Below, piece by piece: positions 9,923 to 19,545 of a stretch of 64,000 bases of DNA (position 1 is its first letter; each line of letters opens with the position of its first letter). Both the position numbers and the translations under genes were made by a program. Source of the DNA: Pseudomonadota bacterium (GTDB lineage Bacteria; Pseudomonadota; Gammaproteobacteria; Burkholderiales; Methylophilaceae); the NCBI GenBank assembly GCA_020053735.1, contig JAGVMP010000019.1, forward strand, positions 224,583 through 288,582, written 5' to 3'. The notes below the pieces were generated by a model. The model searched no databases. It was given only the letters and a program-made list of their open reading frames with translations, and was not told the DNA's origin.

Positions 9923-12900
9923 ATGTCATCCATAAAAAAAATATCACGCTGGGTTTTATATGCAGTGTTTACATTGTTACTTGTATTAGCGCTGATAGCG
10001 CTGGCGATTCGTTTTATTATTTTCCCTAATATCGATAGTTACAAAGATGATATTGCTGCACATGCCAGCAAAACTGCGGGGCAAAAAATCACCATTGGCG
10101 ACATTGAAACGGGATGGGACGGCATATCGCCACACTTTATACTTAAAAATATTGACGTGTTTGACGCAGAAAACCGCTCTGCACTACATTTGAATGATGT
10201 GTCTGCCAGTGTTTCCTGGTTAAGTGTGCCATTACTACAGGCGCGGCTATATAAACTTGTTATCGAAAATCCAGAGCTGACCATACGCCGCAAAGCTGAT
10301 GGCAGCATTTATCTAGCAGGCATTAGCTTGGCCGGCGAAAGTAAGCCTGAGCTGCCGAATTGGTTGCTTAGCCAATCTAAAATTCACATTAAAAATGCGC
10401 AAATCACCTGGCTGGATGAGTTGCGTCAAGCGCCGCCGTTAGCGCTCAAACAGCTTGATTTGACCCTGAGTAATCCTGCAATCAACAGTGCATTTGCAAA
10501 ACACCGATTTGAAATTTCTGCCGTTCCATCGGTTGGCACAACACAAGCCATTCGCGCCAATGGCAGCTTTGTAGGCGGCGATGTCAGCAAAATAAATGAT
10601 TGGTATGGCAGCTTGACTGTACAGCTTCAACAGGCGGATTTGAGTGTGTGGCGACCTTGGATCGATTACCCTATCGACATCAAAACGGGTATGGGTAACG
10701 CCAATATTACCTTGGATTTTGACGATGCTAACATTGAAAAAGTGAACGCGCAAACTGCTTTAACCAATGTAACAATCGTGCTGAATGAAGAAACCACCCC
10801 ATTTATCGCAAAACAGCTAAGCGGCAATATTGACTGGAGCAACATTAACAATACGCAAACCATTGGTGCAAAAAACATCAAGCTCATCAGCAACTCCGGC
10901 TTAAATATTAACAACGGTAATGGCGCACTTACTAGCAGTACTAAAAATGGTAAAGATTGGCTAAAAGCCAACCTCAAACTGGATCAGTTTGATTTAGCTA
11001 CCCTCAAACAGCTTGCGCCTTACTTTAAGCTGCCAGCTCATTTCATGCTCGATTTAAATGCCTTCTCACCCGTAGGTGAATTGCAAGGCTTGCAATTAGA
11101 CTTTGAGGGCGAGCCCAGCAAGCCGGAGGCCTATAAAATCAATGCCAACTTTAAAAAATTGGGATTGAGTGCGCACAATAAAATTCCTGGTTTTAGCAAT
11201 TTAAGCGGCAAAATTGTTGCTGATGAAGATGGCGGCGAAATCACCCTAGACACACAAAAAGCCATGCTGGATTTGAAGGACATTTTACGTTGGCCGATTC
11301 CTGCTGATAAATTAAATGGCATTGTGAGTTGGCGCATCAATGGTGAAAAGCTCAAAATTAACGCGGAAGATATTTACATCACCAGCCCGCATATTACAGG
11401 CACAGTGAATGCCAGCTACGACAAAGATACTGGTCTTAATGATAAAAATAGCAAAGGTGGCTACTTAAACCTCACTGGAAAATTTGATAAGGGTGATGCT
11501 AAATACGCGCTGTTTTATTACCCTATCATGCTGAGCAAGCCCACTTTGCAATGGCTAGACACTTCTATATTAGCGGGTCGCGCAGAAGATGTGAACATTA
11601 CCGTTAAAGGCAATTTGGCAGACTTCCCCTATGTCAATAGCAAAAACCAGCTAGACCAAAAACTTGGGCTGTTTAGAGTCACTGCTAAAATTAGCGACGC
11701 GCTACTTGAGTACGGCACTGGCTGGCCAGTGATTGAAGGCTTAGGGCTGGATATGCTATTCGAAGGCAAGCGCATGGAGTTGAACGCTAATAAAGGCCGT
11801 ATCTTTGGCAACAAGATCATCAAAAGCAAAACCGAAATTGCACAATTAGATGCTGATTGGCCAATACTGCGTATCGTAAGCGAAGTGGAAGGACCAGTGG
11901 CTGAGGGCATCAAATTTGTGAATGAAAGTCCAGTCAAACTGGCGACGCAAGGTTTTACTGACGATTTAAAAACAGCAGGCAACGGCAAGCTTAACTTAGA
12001 ACTCATCATTCCGATGGAGGATTTAGATGCTTCTAAGTACAAAGGTGTATACAAAATTAGCAACGGCACAATTTTTGCAAACGCAGATATTGGCTTACCA
12101 GAACTTACCAAACTTAATGGCAACCTTAGCTTCACCGAAAACAGCCTAACCGCACAGAACATCACTACCGAAATCTTGGGTGGCCCAGCCCAATTTAGCC
12201 TTAAAACGGGTGCAGATAAAATCATACGCGTGTCTGCCAATGGCAAATTGAATGACGCTGGTATAAAAAAACTTACTGCAAATACATTAGCAGACCGTAT
12301 GCAAGGCAGTGCTGAATGGACTGGTGAAATCACTATTAAAAAACCATTACTAGATGCGAAAATACAATCTAATTTAGTTGGTATGGCCATAGACCTGCCG
12401 CCACCATTTAACAAACCTGCGAACCAAAGTATGCTGCTTACGTTAGATAAAAAGCAGCAAAGCCCTAGCTTCGACAGTATTAACATTACCTATGGCAATA
12501 TGGTTTCTGCAAAACTATTACGCACTGAGCAGGCTGGTAAGCTGGTGATAGAGCGTGGCGACATTGGTGTTTATATGCCAGCTGAAATATCAAATCAAAC
12601 TGGTTTATCAGTGCATGGCAAGCTAGATTATGTGAATGCAGACGACTGGTTAGCACTATATAATCAAGCATCCATTAATCAAGCACCAAAAAACACTAGT
12701 GCATCAACACTTAAAATCAACAAAGCTAATGTAGCGATACAAAAGTTAGATATTTTTGGCCGCAGTTTAAATGCGCTTAAACTGACTGCGCAGCCCAATA
12801 ATACTGGTCTAAAAATAGCCATTGAAAGCCAAGAGATAACAGGTGATGCCGAGTGGCAAGCAGTTAGCAATGCGCATATCAACGGCAAAATTATTGCACG

Positions 12901-13852
12901 CTTGAAAAATTTAACCATTCCTGCCAACAGTGAAAACAAGGCGACAGATGCTAAAACCGCAACCGCTAAAAAGGAGATTCGTAAGTTAGCCAACGGCTAC
13001 CCTGCGCTGGATGTGACCGCAGATAACTTTCAGCTAGGCAATAAGAAACTGGGCAGCCTAGCTTTAAATGCATTTGAAAATAACGACGATTGGGTGATAC
13101 AAAAACTGAACGTCAGCAACGCCGATAGTACGTTAACTGCGGATGGCATCTGGCAAAATTGGACACGTAACCCCAACACCAGCCTTAATTTTGTGCTCAA
13201 AGTAGACAATATTGGTAAGGCCCTAAAACGCTTTGGCCAGCCTGACGCAGTAAAAGGAGGCACAGCGGAAATTGAAGGCCTGCTCAGCTGGGCGGGCAGC
13301 CCGCATGAGTTTGAAACCACAGGCTTAAGCGGTAACTTTAAGCTGATAGCTAGCAAAGGCCAGGTAGTAAAAGTACAGCCAGGAGTTGGACGTTTATTTG
13401 GCTTGCTCACTTTACAAAGCTTGCCACGTCGCTTAAGTTTAGATTTTAGAGATTTATTTAGTGATGGTTTTGCCTTTGACAAAATCAGCGCCAACGCAAA
13501 AATTAATAATGGCATTCTGCGTAGTGATGACTTTTTTATGACGGGGCCAGCCGCGGAAGCCAAAATCAGTGGGGAAACTAACCTCAAAACCGAAACTCAA
13601 AACTTACGGATACAAGTAATTCCACATGTAAGTGATAGCTTGTCACTGGCTGCGCTGGCTGGTGGGCCCATTGTGGGTGCTGCTGCATTTGTTGTGCAAA
13701 AGATACTAAAAGACCCTTTTAACAAAATTGCCTCTAGCGAGTATGTGATTACTGGTACATGGGACAACCCGAAAGAGATAGAATTCGAGAAAGCAGAATC
13801 TAAGAAAAACGAGGCGAATAAACCTAGCAACACCTCACCACTAACGCCTTAA
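9923..13852 (+). CDS. yhdP: YhdP/AsmA-like envelope lipid transport protein (TIGR02099 type)
   Basis: The 1309-residue protein has one N-terminal transmembrane helix (residues of about 9-32). A very long periplasmic region of repeated beta-strand pattern follows, as in AsmA-like bridge proteins. The C-terminal AsmA-like segment includes LFGLLTLQSLPRRL and ends in a Lys/Asn-rich tail. In Escherichia coli, YhdP supports phospholipid movement to the outer membrane. The downstream order (nitrilase, then tldD) resembles the yhdP-tldD neighbourhood of enterobacteria, which supports the call. No clear Shine-Dalgarno site precedes the ATG. Confidence 0.88.
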   Translation: MSSIKKISRWVLYAVFTLLLVLALIALAIRFIIFPNIDSYKDDIAAHASKTAGQKITIGDIETGWDGISPHFILKNIDVFDAENRSALHLNDVSASVSWLSVPLLQARLYKLVIENPELTIRRKADGSIYLAGISLAGESKPELPNWLLSQSKIHIKNAQITWLDELRQAPPLALKQLDLTLSNPAINSAFAKHRFEISAVPSVGTTQAIRANGSFVGGDVSKINDWYGSLTVQLQQADLSVWRPWIDYPIDIKTGMGNANITLDFDDANIEKVNAQTALTNVTIVLNEETTPFIAKQLSGNIDWSNINNTQTIGAKNIKLISNSGLNINNGNGALTSSTKNGKDWLKANLKLDQFDLATLKQLAPYFKLPAHFMLDLNAFSPVGELQGLQLDFEGEPSKPEAYKINANFKKLGLSAHNKIPGFSNLSGKIVADEDGGEITLDTQKAMLDLKDILRWPIPADKLNGIVSWRINGEKLKINAEDIYITSPHITGTVNASYDKDTGLNDKNSKGGYLNLTGKFDKGDAKYALFYYPIMLSKPTLQWLDTSILAGRAEDVNITVKGNLADFPYVNSKNQLDQKLGLFRVTAKISDALLEYGTGWPVIEGLGLDMLFEGKRMELNANKGRIFGNKIIKSKTEIAQLDADWPILRIVSEVEGPVAEGIKFVNESPVKLATQGFTDDLKTAGNGKLNLELIIPMEDLDASKYKGVYKISNGTIFANADIGLPELTKLNGNLSFTENSLTAQNITTEILGGPAQFSLKTGADKIIRVSANGKLNDAGIKKLTANTLADRMQGSAEWTGEITIKKPLLDAKIQSNLVGMAIDLPPPFNKPANQSMLLTLDKKQQSPSFDSINITYGNMVSAKLLRTEQAGKLVIERGDIGVYMPAEISNQTGLSVHGKLDYVNADDWLALYNQASINQAPKNTSASTLKINKANVAIQKLDIFGRSLNALKLTAQPNNTGLKIAIESQEITGDAEWQAVSNAHINGKIIARLKNLTIPANSENKATDAKTATAKKEIRKLANGYPALDVTADNFQLGNKKLGSLALNAFENNDDWVIQKLNVSNADSTLTADGIWQNWTRNPNTSLNFVLKVDNIGKALKRFGQPDAVKGGTAEIEGLLSWAGSPHEFETTGLSGNFKLIASKGQVVKVQPGVGRLFGLLTLQSLPRRLSLDFRDLFSDGFAFDKISANAKINNGILRSDDFFMTGPAAEAKISGETNLKTETQNLRIQVIPHVSDSLSLAALAGGPIVGAAAFVVQKILKDPFNKIASSEYVITGTWDNPKEIEFEKAESKKNEANKPSNTSPLTP

Positions 13853-13888
13853 ACTAATAAAAATTAACATAAAATCAAGAGAACTAGC

Positions 13889-14749
13889 ATGCCAATTACA
13901 ACACGCAACAAACTTGCCAAGCCTACACAAGCCGCTGCTGGCACCTTTAGAGTTGCAGGCATACAAATGGCTTCTAGCCCGCATGTATCTTCAAACCTAA
14001 CTGAGGCGGAACGCCTGATTGCCATCACTGCACAGCAAGGTGCAAAAATTGTTGTGCTACCAGAATATTTTTGCATCATGGGTTTAAAAGATATCGATAA
14101 AGTGCAGGTTCGCGAAAAGCCAAACGATGGACCAATTCAAAGTTTTCTATCCAAGATGGCACGTGATTACGAAATTTGGCTGATAGGCGGCACTATTCCC
14201 CTGGTCAGCAATTATCCGAATAAAGTGCGCAATAGCTGCTTGGTTTATAACGATAAAGGTGAGCAAGTCGCACGTTATGACAAAATCCATTTGTTTGGGC
14301 TGGATTTAGGTACCGAGCATTATCACGAAGAAAATACCATCGAGTCGGGCAATCAAGTCATTTCAGTTGACACGCCATATGGGAAAATTGGCTTGTCAAT
14401 TTGCTACGATTTACGCTTTCCAGAGTTGTATCGCGCCATGGGGGAAGTGGATATGATTGTAGTTCCCTCCGCCTTTACCGAAACCACAGGCAAAGCGCAC
14501 TGGGAAAGCCTGATTCGTGCGCGCGCTATCGAGAACTTATGCTATGTGATTGCGCCAGCACAAGGCGGTTACCATTTATCTGGCCGCGAAACACATGGCA
14601 ATAGCATGATTGTGGACCCATGGGGCGTGGTGTTAGATCGTCTGCCACGTGGCTCTGGCATTGTCATCGCATCAATTAATCGAGATTATCAAGCCAGCTT
14701 ACGTAACAGCCTGCCTGCGCTTAAACACCGCACGATTAAAGCTATTTAG
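13889..14749 (+). CDS. Carbon-nitrogen hydrolase, Nit1/deaminated glutathione amidase type
   Basis: This nitrilase-superfamily amidase of 286 residues has its Glu-Lys-Cys triad visible as E59 in LPEYFC, K132 in RYDKIHLF and C172 in SICYDLRFPELY. The DLRFPELY context is typical of the Nit1/YafV/YbeM branch, which repairs deaminated glutathione. The gene lies 36 bases after yhdP and 87 bases before tldD in the same direction, so an operon is likely. Confidence 0.85.
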   Translation: MPITTRNKLAKPTQAAAGTFRVAGIQMASSPHVSSNLTEAERLIAITAQQGAKIVVLPEYFCIMGLKDIDKVQVREKPNDGPIQSFLSKMARDYEIWLIGGTIPLVSNYPNKVRNSCLVYNDKGEQVARYDKIHLFGLDLGTEHYHEENTIESGNQVISVDTPYGKIGLSICYDLRFPELYRAMGEVDMIVVPSAFTETTGKAHWESLIRARAIENLCYVIAPAQGGYHLSGRETHGNSMIVDPWGVVLDRLPRGSGIVIASINRDYQASLRNSLPALKHRTIKAI

Positions 14750-14836
14750 TAAAGCCATTTAAGCACCCTAATTCAAGAATATACTTAGCGCCTTTTTTTA
14801 CTGCGCTGGTATAGTAAAATTTATTTATGTCTCCAT

Positions 14837-16312
14837 ATGTATATTATGAAAATCGAACAGCCAAACTTAACCAACGCAAACCACTTTGACACCGCGCATG
14901 ATGTTTTGCTTAAGCCTGCAGGCCTTACTACAAGCGCTTTGCAGGGCATCCTTGGCAATATCATGTCGCACCAAGTGGATTATGCCGATTTATACTTTCA
15001 ATATAGCCGCAGCGAATCTTGGGGCTTGGAAGAAGGTCAGGTCAAATCAGGAAACTTCAGTATCGACCAAGGTGTCGGCGTGCGCGCAGTTAGTGGTGAA
15101 AAAACCGCTTTTGCCTATTCGGATGACATTCATCTGCCTGCCTTACAGCAAGCGGCTAACGCCACAAAATCGATTGCTGCTTTAGGCCTTGAGCAAACTG
15201 GCAAGCACATTATCTCCAAACAAAACAGTCAGCTTTATTTGCCACAAGACCCAATTGCCAGTTTAAGTGCCGAGGCAAAAGTAAAACTACTTGAGCGCTT
15301 AGAGCAATTTGCCAAACAAATAGACCCGCGCGTCACGCAAGTCATGGCCAGTATTGCAGGCGAGTATGAAGTGATTATGGTGGCGCGTAGTGACGGCGTA
15401 ATGGCGGCTGATGTAAGACCCTTGGTGCGCGTTTCTGTACAAGTGCATGCCGAACAAAATGGTCGCCGCGAACAAGGTTCAAGCGGTGGTGGTGGGCGTT
15501 TTGATTACAGCTACTTTACCGATGAAGTCTTGCTCGAATATGCACAAAAAGCCGTGCATCAAGCCTTGGTGAACTTAGATGCGCGCCCTGCCCCAGCTGG
15601 TAGCATGACGGTCGTATTAGGCGCTGGCTGGCCAGGCATTTTATTGCACGAAGCCATTGGCCACGGCCTAGAAGGCGATTTCAACCGCAAAGGCAGCAGC
15701 GCATTTGCTAACATGCTGGGCAAACGAGTCGCGGCCAAAGGCATTACCATCGTCGATGATGGAACCCTTACGGACAGAAGAGGCTCTCTTACCATGGACG
15801 ATGAAGGTAACCAAACCAATAAAACCGTGCTGATTGAAGACGGTATTTTGCGCGGTTACATTCAAGATAGCTTAAATGCACGCTTAATGAATATGCCATT
15901 GACAGGTAACGGGCGCCGAGAAAGCTATGCGCATATCCCGATGCCGCGCATGACAAATACTTATATGCACAATGGCGACAAAGACCCTGCTGAGATTATC
16001 AAGTCAGTCAAAAAAGGCCTCTATGCTGCCAACTTTGGTGGTGGGCAAGTCGACATTACTAGCGGCAAATTTGTCTTCAGCGCCGCTGAAGCCTACATGA
16101 TTGAGGATGGCAAAATCACCTACCCGGTTAAAGGCGCAACCCTCATCGGTAACGGACCTGACGTGTTAACGCGGGTGTCGATGATAGGCAACGATATGCA
16201 ACTTGACTCAGGCGTTGGCACTTGTGGAAAAGAAGGTCAAAGCGTGCCTGTGGGCGTTGGTCAGCCCACACTTAAAATTGATGGTTTAACGGTGGGTGGT
16301 ACAGCTTCTTAA
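14837..16312 (+). CDS. tldD: Metalloprotease TldD
   Basis: TldD forms a heterodimeric zinc protease with TldE/PmbA that degrades unfolded peptides and matures some peptide antibiotics. The active-site motif HEAIGHGLEGD has H271, E272 and H276 in HExxxH. The C-terminal PTLKIDGLTVGGTA is characteristic. The length of about 490 residues is slightly over the usual 480. Two in-frame ATGs (14837 and 14846) are possible starts and neither has a good ribosome binding site. No tldE/pmbA gene is in this window. Confidence 0.93.
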   Translation: MYIMKIEQPNLTNANHFDTAHDVLLKPAGLTTSALQGILGNIMSHQVDYADLYFQYSRSESWGLEEGQVKSGNFSIDQGVGVRAVSGEKTAFAYSDDIHLPALQQAANATKSIAALGLEQTGKHIISKQNSQLYLPQDPIASLSAEAKVKLLERLEQFAKQIDPRVTQVMASIAGEYEVIMVARSDGVMAADVRPLVRVSVQVHAEQNGRREQGSSGGGGRFDYSYFTDEVLLEYAQKAVHQALVNLDARPAPAGSMTVVLGAGWPGILLHEAIGHGLEGDFNRKGSSAFANMLGKRVAAKGITIVDDGTLTDRRGSLTMDDEGNQTNKTVLIEDGILRGYIQDSLNARLMNMPLTGNGRRESYAHIPMPRMTNTYMHNGDKDPAEIIKSVKKGLYAANFGGGQVDITSGKFVFSAAEAYMIEDGKITYPVKGATLIGNGPDVLTRVSMIGNDMQLDSGVGTCGKEGQSVPVGVGQPTLKIDGLTVGGTAS

Positions 16313-16325
16313 AAGCATTTACCCT

Positions 16326-16351
16326 AAAAAAGCCGCATATGCGGCTTTTTT
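16326..16351. terminator. Bidirectional intrinsic terminator between tldD and efp
   Basis: A perfect palindrome GCCGCATATGCGGC is flanked by six A on the left and six T on the right. It can therefore end transcription from tldD and, on the other strand, from efp. Confidence 0.85.
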
Positions 16352-16360
16352 ACATTTAAA

Positions 16361-16478
16361 TAAGCTAGCGAGACATTCGCAGTGCAAGGCGCACGGAACG
16401 CAAAAAGCGGAATGTACACGCAGTACATGAGCATTTTGAGTACCGCGCAACGCCGCAATGCGTTGTCGCAGCAGCTTA
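16361..16478. repeat. 118-bp imperfect palindrome, REP/MITE-like intergenic element
   Basis: The two halves form an imperfect inverted repeat: TAAGCT... at the left pairs with ...AGCTTA at the right, and both inner arms end in ATGTAC/GTACAT around a five-base loop. About two thirds of arm positions pair. It fills the space between the terminator and the efp stop codon, abutting the stop exactly. I have seen similar palindromes as dispersed repeats between betaproteobacterial genes. No second copy is visible in this window. Confidence 0.6.
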
Positions 16479-17039
16479 TTATTTTAGTACGCGATTTCTA
16501 TATTCGCCGGTTCTAGTATCAATCTCAATTTTATCGCCTTGTGCGCAAAATAGCGGCACTGGGAACTCAAAGCCTGAAGCCAATTTAGCCGGTTTCATGA
16601 CTTTGCCTGAGGTGTCGCCTTTAACTGCTGGCTCGGTATAAGCGATTTCACGCACCACAGTGGTTGGTAACTCGATAGAAATCGCTTTGCCATCGTAAAA
16701 GCGCACATCGCAGGCCATGCCGTCTTCTAAAAACGGTAAAGCATCTTCCATAAATTCGGCATCAACGTCCACTTGGTTGTATTCTGCATCCATAAACACA
16801 TAAGTTGGGTCAGAAAAATAGGAATAAGTGACTTCTTTTTTCTCCAGCACAATCACATCAAATTTATCGCCAGCACCATAAATCGTTTCACTTGGCGCTT
16901 CAGTCAGTAAATTTTTAAACTTCATTTTTACTACCGCAGTGCTACGGCCAGATTTGTTGTATTCGGCTTTAACCACGACGAGTGGTGTTCCGTCGACCAT
17001 AATCACATTGCCGGCGCGGAGTTCTTGTGCTGTTTTCAT
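16479..17039 (-). CDS. efp: Elongation factor P, arginine (EarP-dependent) type
   Basis: EF-P relieves ribosomes stalled at polyproline stretches. The 186 residues cover the three beta domains. The modification loop reads EYNKSGRST, with arginine at position 32 rather than the lysine of the E. coli type. R32 is the residue rhamnosylated by EarP, and earP is the gene immediately upstream in this operon. The pair therefore explains itself. Confidence 0.97.
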   Translation of the reverse strand: MKTAQELRAGNVIMVDGTPLVVVKAEYNKSGRSTAVVKMKFKNLLTEAPSETIYGAGDKFDVIVLEKKEVTYSYFSDPTYVFMDAEYNQVDVDAEFMEDALPFLEDGMACDVRFYDGKAISIELPTTVVREIAYTEPAVKGDTSGKVMKPAKLASGFEFPVPLFCAQGDKIEIDTRTGEYRNRVLK

Positions 17040-17104
17040 CGCTAAAATCTTTAATAATTTGTGAAGTGCGCATTATACGCGAGACTTATACCTTTGTAAA
17101 AACA

Positions 17105-18274
17105 CTATGGATTGTATAAAGCATTGCAAAAAATCACCAACTTAGCGGCCAAATCGGGCTGGCTGGCGAGTTGTGCAGATTGCTGTTGCGTATAACTTTT
17201 AATCGCTGGTAAATGCTGCATGTACTCAATAAATACATCATCAAACTGCTGCCCTGCAGACCAATATTCATGCGCCTTACAGGGTAGGTATTTTTTATCG
17301 TAGTTAGCATAAAATAAATCTAAAAATGCGTTCAGCTTGACCATGTGCGCGTTTTCATCTTGAATATACGGTTGCCAAATGAAAGGCTTTGCCGCCCAAA
17401 TCGCGCGTATCCAGCTATCTTCACCCCGTACAAAATTGAGGTCACACGCAGCTAATAAGTTGTCATAATCGGCCTGGCTTAAAAATGGCAGCACATGCAA
17501 GGTTAAGTTTTGCTGCACAAGTGCTTGTCCTGCATGGATTGATTCTTGGCCAAAAAACTGCGCAACTTGGGCAAAAATATTACTATCGGAGATATAACAA
17601 TGAATGGGCTGCGTTAATTGTGCCATGACGCTAAGTAGCTGTTGCACAGGCGCAAATGGATAACAGAACAGTGATACTTTTAAACACGGATGATTGCTTA
17701 ATCGCAAACTTTCCCAAAAATCGTCCTGCAAGTGCACATTGTCAGCAAGCAATTGATTTTTATGGAAGACATCAGGGGTTCGGATAAGCCCTCCGGTCTT
17801 TTCCGTGAAGCCAGGAAAGTAAAAATGGCGGATTAATCCATCAGGCTTTGGTGAAGGTTTTGCATGGAAATCGTCCACCCAAGTTTCTGCCGACAGGTAT
17901 TCTAAATTCACCCATTTGCTTTTCTGTTGTGCCATGCTGGCTAAGTAAGCACAGGGCAAGCCACAGGCAAACGCCTCAATCACCACGCTTGCGGCTTGTG
18001 AAAAATCTGCGTCATCATCTTTATCCACACCACTCCATTTAAAGATAGCAATGTCATCTACAAGCTGTTGATTTAGGTTGATATTTAAACTGGGAATGAT
18101 TTTTTGTGCCCTGTCTAAATCATCCACCCACAGCCTAATTTGCAAGCCATGCTCGAGGTGTAACTGCTGCGTCAAACGCCAACAGATGCCAATGTCGCCA
18201 AAATTATCGACAACTTTACAAAAAATATCCCAGCGTTTTTGCACAGGGGCTTCAGTCAGAAAAATATCACTCAA
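17105..18274 (-). CDS. earP: EF-P arginine-32 rhamnosyltransferase
   Basis: EarP is a GT-B glycosyltransferase that moves rhamnose from dTDP-rhamnose to Arg32 of EF-P. The family signature FCKVVDNFGDIGICWRL carries two conserved aspartates, D23 and D27. The VRGEDSWIRAIWA segment near the C-terminus holds the conserved glutamate and the nucleotide-sugar site. It lies just upstream of efp on the same strand. Its ATG overlaps the stop of the DUF3147 gene by four bases (ATGA), so the two are translationally coupled. Confidence 0.95.
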   Translation of the reverse strand: MSDIFLTEAPVQKRWDIFCKVVDNFGDIGICWRLTQQLHLEHGLQIRLWVDDLDRAQKIIPSLNINLNQQLVDDIAIFKWSGVDKDDDADFSQAASVVIEAFACGLPCAYLASMAQQKSKWVNLEYLSAETWVDDFHAKPSPKPDGLIRHFYFPGFTEKTGGLIRTPDVFHKNQLLADNVHLQDDFWESLRLSNHPCLKVSLFCYPFAPVQQLLSVMAQLTQPIHCYISDSNIFAQVAQFFGQESIHAGQALVQQNLTLHVLPFLSQADYDNLLAACDLNFVRGEDSWIRAIWAAKPFIWQPYIQDENAHMVKLNAFLDLFYANYDKKYLPCKAHEYWSAGQQFDDVFIEYMQHLPAIKSYTQQQSAQLASQPDLAAKLVIFCNALYNP

Positions 18275-18621
18275 AGCAAATCAATGCCAAAGTTTTTTAA
18301 TAGCAGCGCGTACAGATAAAAAACCGCTAAAGTAAAAACTATGCAGCCAATTAAAGTCAGCCAAAACCCAAGCTTGGGTAGTAAATATGGAAATAGTAAA
18401 AACATTGGCAAAGTGGGGATAACATACCAAAACGTGTAATAGGCATGATTAGCGATTTTAGTGGTCGGCTGATGCTCCACATAAAGCCAAATGAGCGTGA
18501 GCAACGTTACTAAGGGCAGCGCAGCCACTAAACTTCCTAGCTTGTCATTGGCTTTGGCAAATTCTGAAACCAGCACGACCACTGCGGCAGTGATTAAATA
18601 CTTAATAATCAAATATGACAT
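18271..18621 (-). CDS. DUF3147 family inner-membrane protein
   Basis: This 116-residue protein has about four predicted transmembrane helices and starts MSYLIIKYLITAAVVVLVSE, a pattern I associate with DUF3147. The function of the family is unknown. Four-base overlap with earP puts it at the head of the earP-efp transcript. Any link to EF-P modification is only positional. Confidence 0.75.
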   Translation of the reverse strand: MSYLIIKYLITAAVVVLVSEFAKANDKLGSLVAALPLVTLLTLIWLYVEHQPTTKIANHAYYTFWYVIPTLPMFLLFPYLLPKLGFWLTLIGCIVFTLAVFYLYALLLKNFGIDLL

Positions 18622-18801
18622 AATTTACACCTAACAATTAATTAAAATAAAACATACAAGTGAAGATGCTAGGGTATAACTATTATCTCAGAATTTATAT
18701 CTTAGTTAGATTATATGAAATCTATAGAAGGTCACAATTTACCGTAAATGGAATTACTCTTGATGTAGTTATAATTCAGAGAAAAATTTAACCTGTCTAT
18801 G

Positions 18802-18827
18802 CTTGGATGAGACATATCTCATCCAAG
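18802..18827. terminator. Strong stem-loop after the last copper-island gene
   Basis: CTTGGATGAGA pairs perfectly with TCTCATCCAAG around a four-base loop (11-bp stem). It begins 18 bases past the stop of the 18845-19222 gene. There is no adjacent T run, so it may be a 3' stabilising hairpin rather than an intrinsic terminator. Confidence 0.5.
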
Positions 18828-18844
18828 TCCAAACATATTAATTA

Positions 18845-19222
18845 CTACTTAGTAGTATCACATGGTGCTGATGTCATCGCGAGTTTTTGCTCCTCCATCA
18901 TTTGACTCATCAAGTCATCCATAATCTTTTGATGCTCTACGAACCATTCATCACGCTCTGATTCAGTCATGCCTGCTTTGGGCTTCATCTCACGGCAGGT
19001 CACCATGTTGTCGTGTAACATCTGTGAGTGCTCTGCCATCAGTTTTTGCTGTTCGGCACCCTTAGCAGCTTCTGCTTGTTTCAATTTCTGTTTAGTGACT
19101 TGTAAATTCTGAATTAACTGTTCTTGAAAAAAGTCACGACCTGCCATAGCACCAGTTGAGATAAAGCCTAAGCTAGCAATGAATGCTGTGGCAATCAGTG
19201 TATTAATAATTTTGTTGTTCAT
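18845..19222 (-). CDS. Small periplasmic protein of the copper island
   Basis: A 125-residue protein starting MNNKIINTLIATAFIA has a clear signal peptide with a cut near AMA-GRD. The mature part is a charged helix followed by a Met/Cys-bearing region (MVTCREMKPK, then MDDLMSQMMEEQKLAM, then CDTTK). The methionine density suits soft-metal binding, though this is inference. It is the most distal gene of the minus-strand copper cluster. I do not recognise a named family. The overall look resembles small periplasmic CpxP/Spy-like or copper-associated helpers without their signature motifs. Confidence 0.65.
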   Translation of the reverse strand: MNNKIINTLIATAFIASLGFISTGAMAGRDFFQEQLIQNLQVTKQKLKQAEAAKGAEQQKLMAEHSQMLHDNMVTCREMKPKAGMTESERDEWFVEHQKIMDDLMSQMMEEQKLAMTSAPCDTTK

Positions 19223-19317
19223 GATAGATATTCCTTTAATTAAATTTTGAATGTTTTGGTTAGTTACGGTCGGGACGATATAAAAATATCATCCCAACCC
19301 GCAGTGATTAGGCACTG

Positions 19318-19545
19318 CTAGCATTTCTTACTTTGCTCTTCCAGCCTTTTGCATTCCGCTGCCTTAGTAGACTCGCTACTTTGCTTGCTGGCTTCTACGG
19401 CTTTAATCTGCTGTTGTAGCTTATATATCTGCTCCGACGTGCGGCTTTGTATATCATCTTTGCCAGCAAAGGCTGATGATGATAAAGCGCCTAGACTGAA
19501 AGCCAAGATGCCAACTGCTAGTTTGTGTGTATATGTGTTTTTCAT
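19318..19545 (-). CDS. Small secreted coiled-coil protein of the copper island
   Basis: A 75-residue protein starting MKNTYTHKLAVGILAFSLG has a signal peptide cut near SSAFA-GKDD. The mature helix is short and charged, and a Cys pair lies near the C-terminus (AAECKRLEEQSKKC). I chose the ATG at 19545 because AGGAGAG (bases 19551-19557 on the minus strand) precedes it at ideal distance. The frame is open further upstream but without a start site that good. Its function is unknown. Confidence 0.6.
   Translation of the reverse strand: MKNTYTHKLAVGILAFSLGALSSSAFAGKDDIQSRTSEQIYKLQQQIKAVEASKQSSESTKAAECKRLEEQSKKC

Noticed and set aside
11079..11097. AATTGCAAG-1-CTTGCAATT palindrome inside yhdP, sharing GCAAG/CTTGC with the repeat.
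   Set aside because: There is no loop sequence and the outer arms differ; it encodes LQGLQL, likely chance.
12083..12105. GCAGATATTGGCTTA in yhdP and TGGATATTGAGCTTG in prfC resemble the repeat loop.
   Set aside because: Only one short run matches in each, and the prfC residues (RVDIELVRG) are native RF3 sequence.
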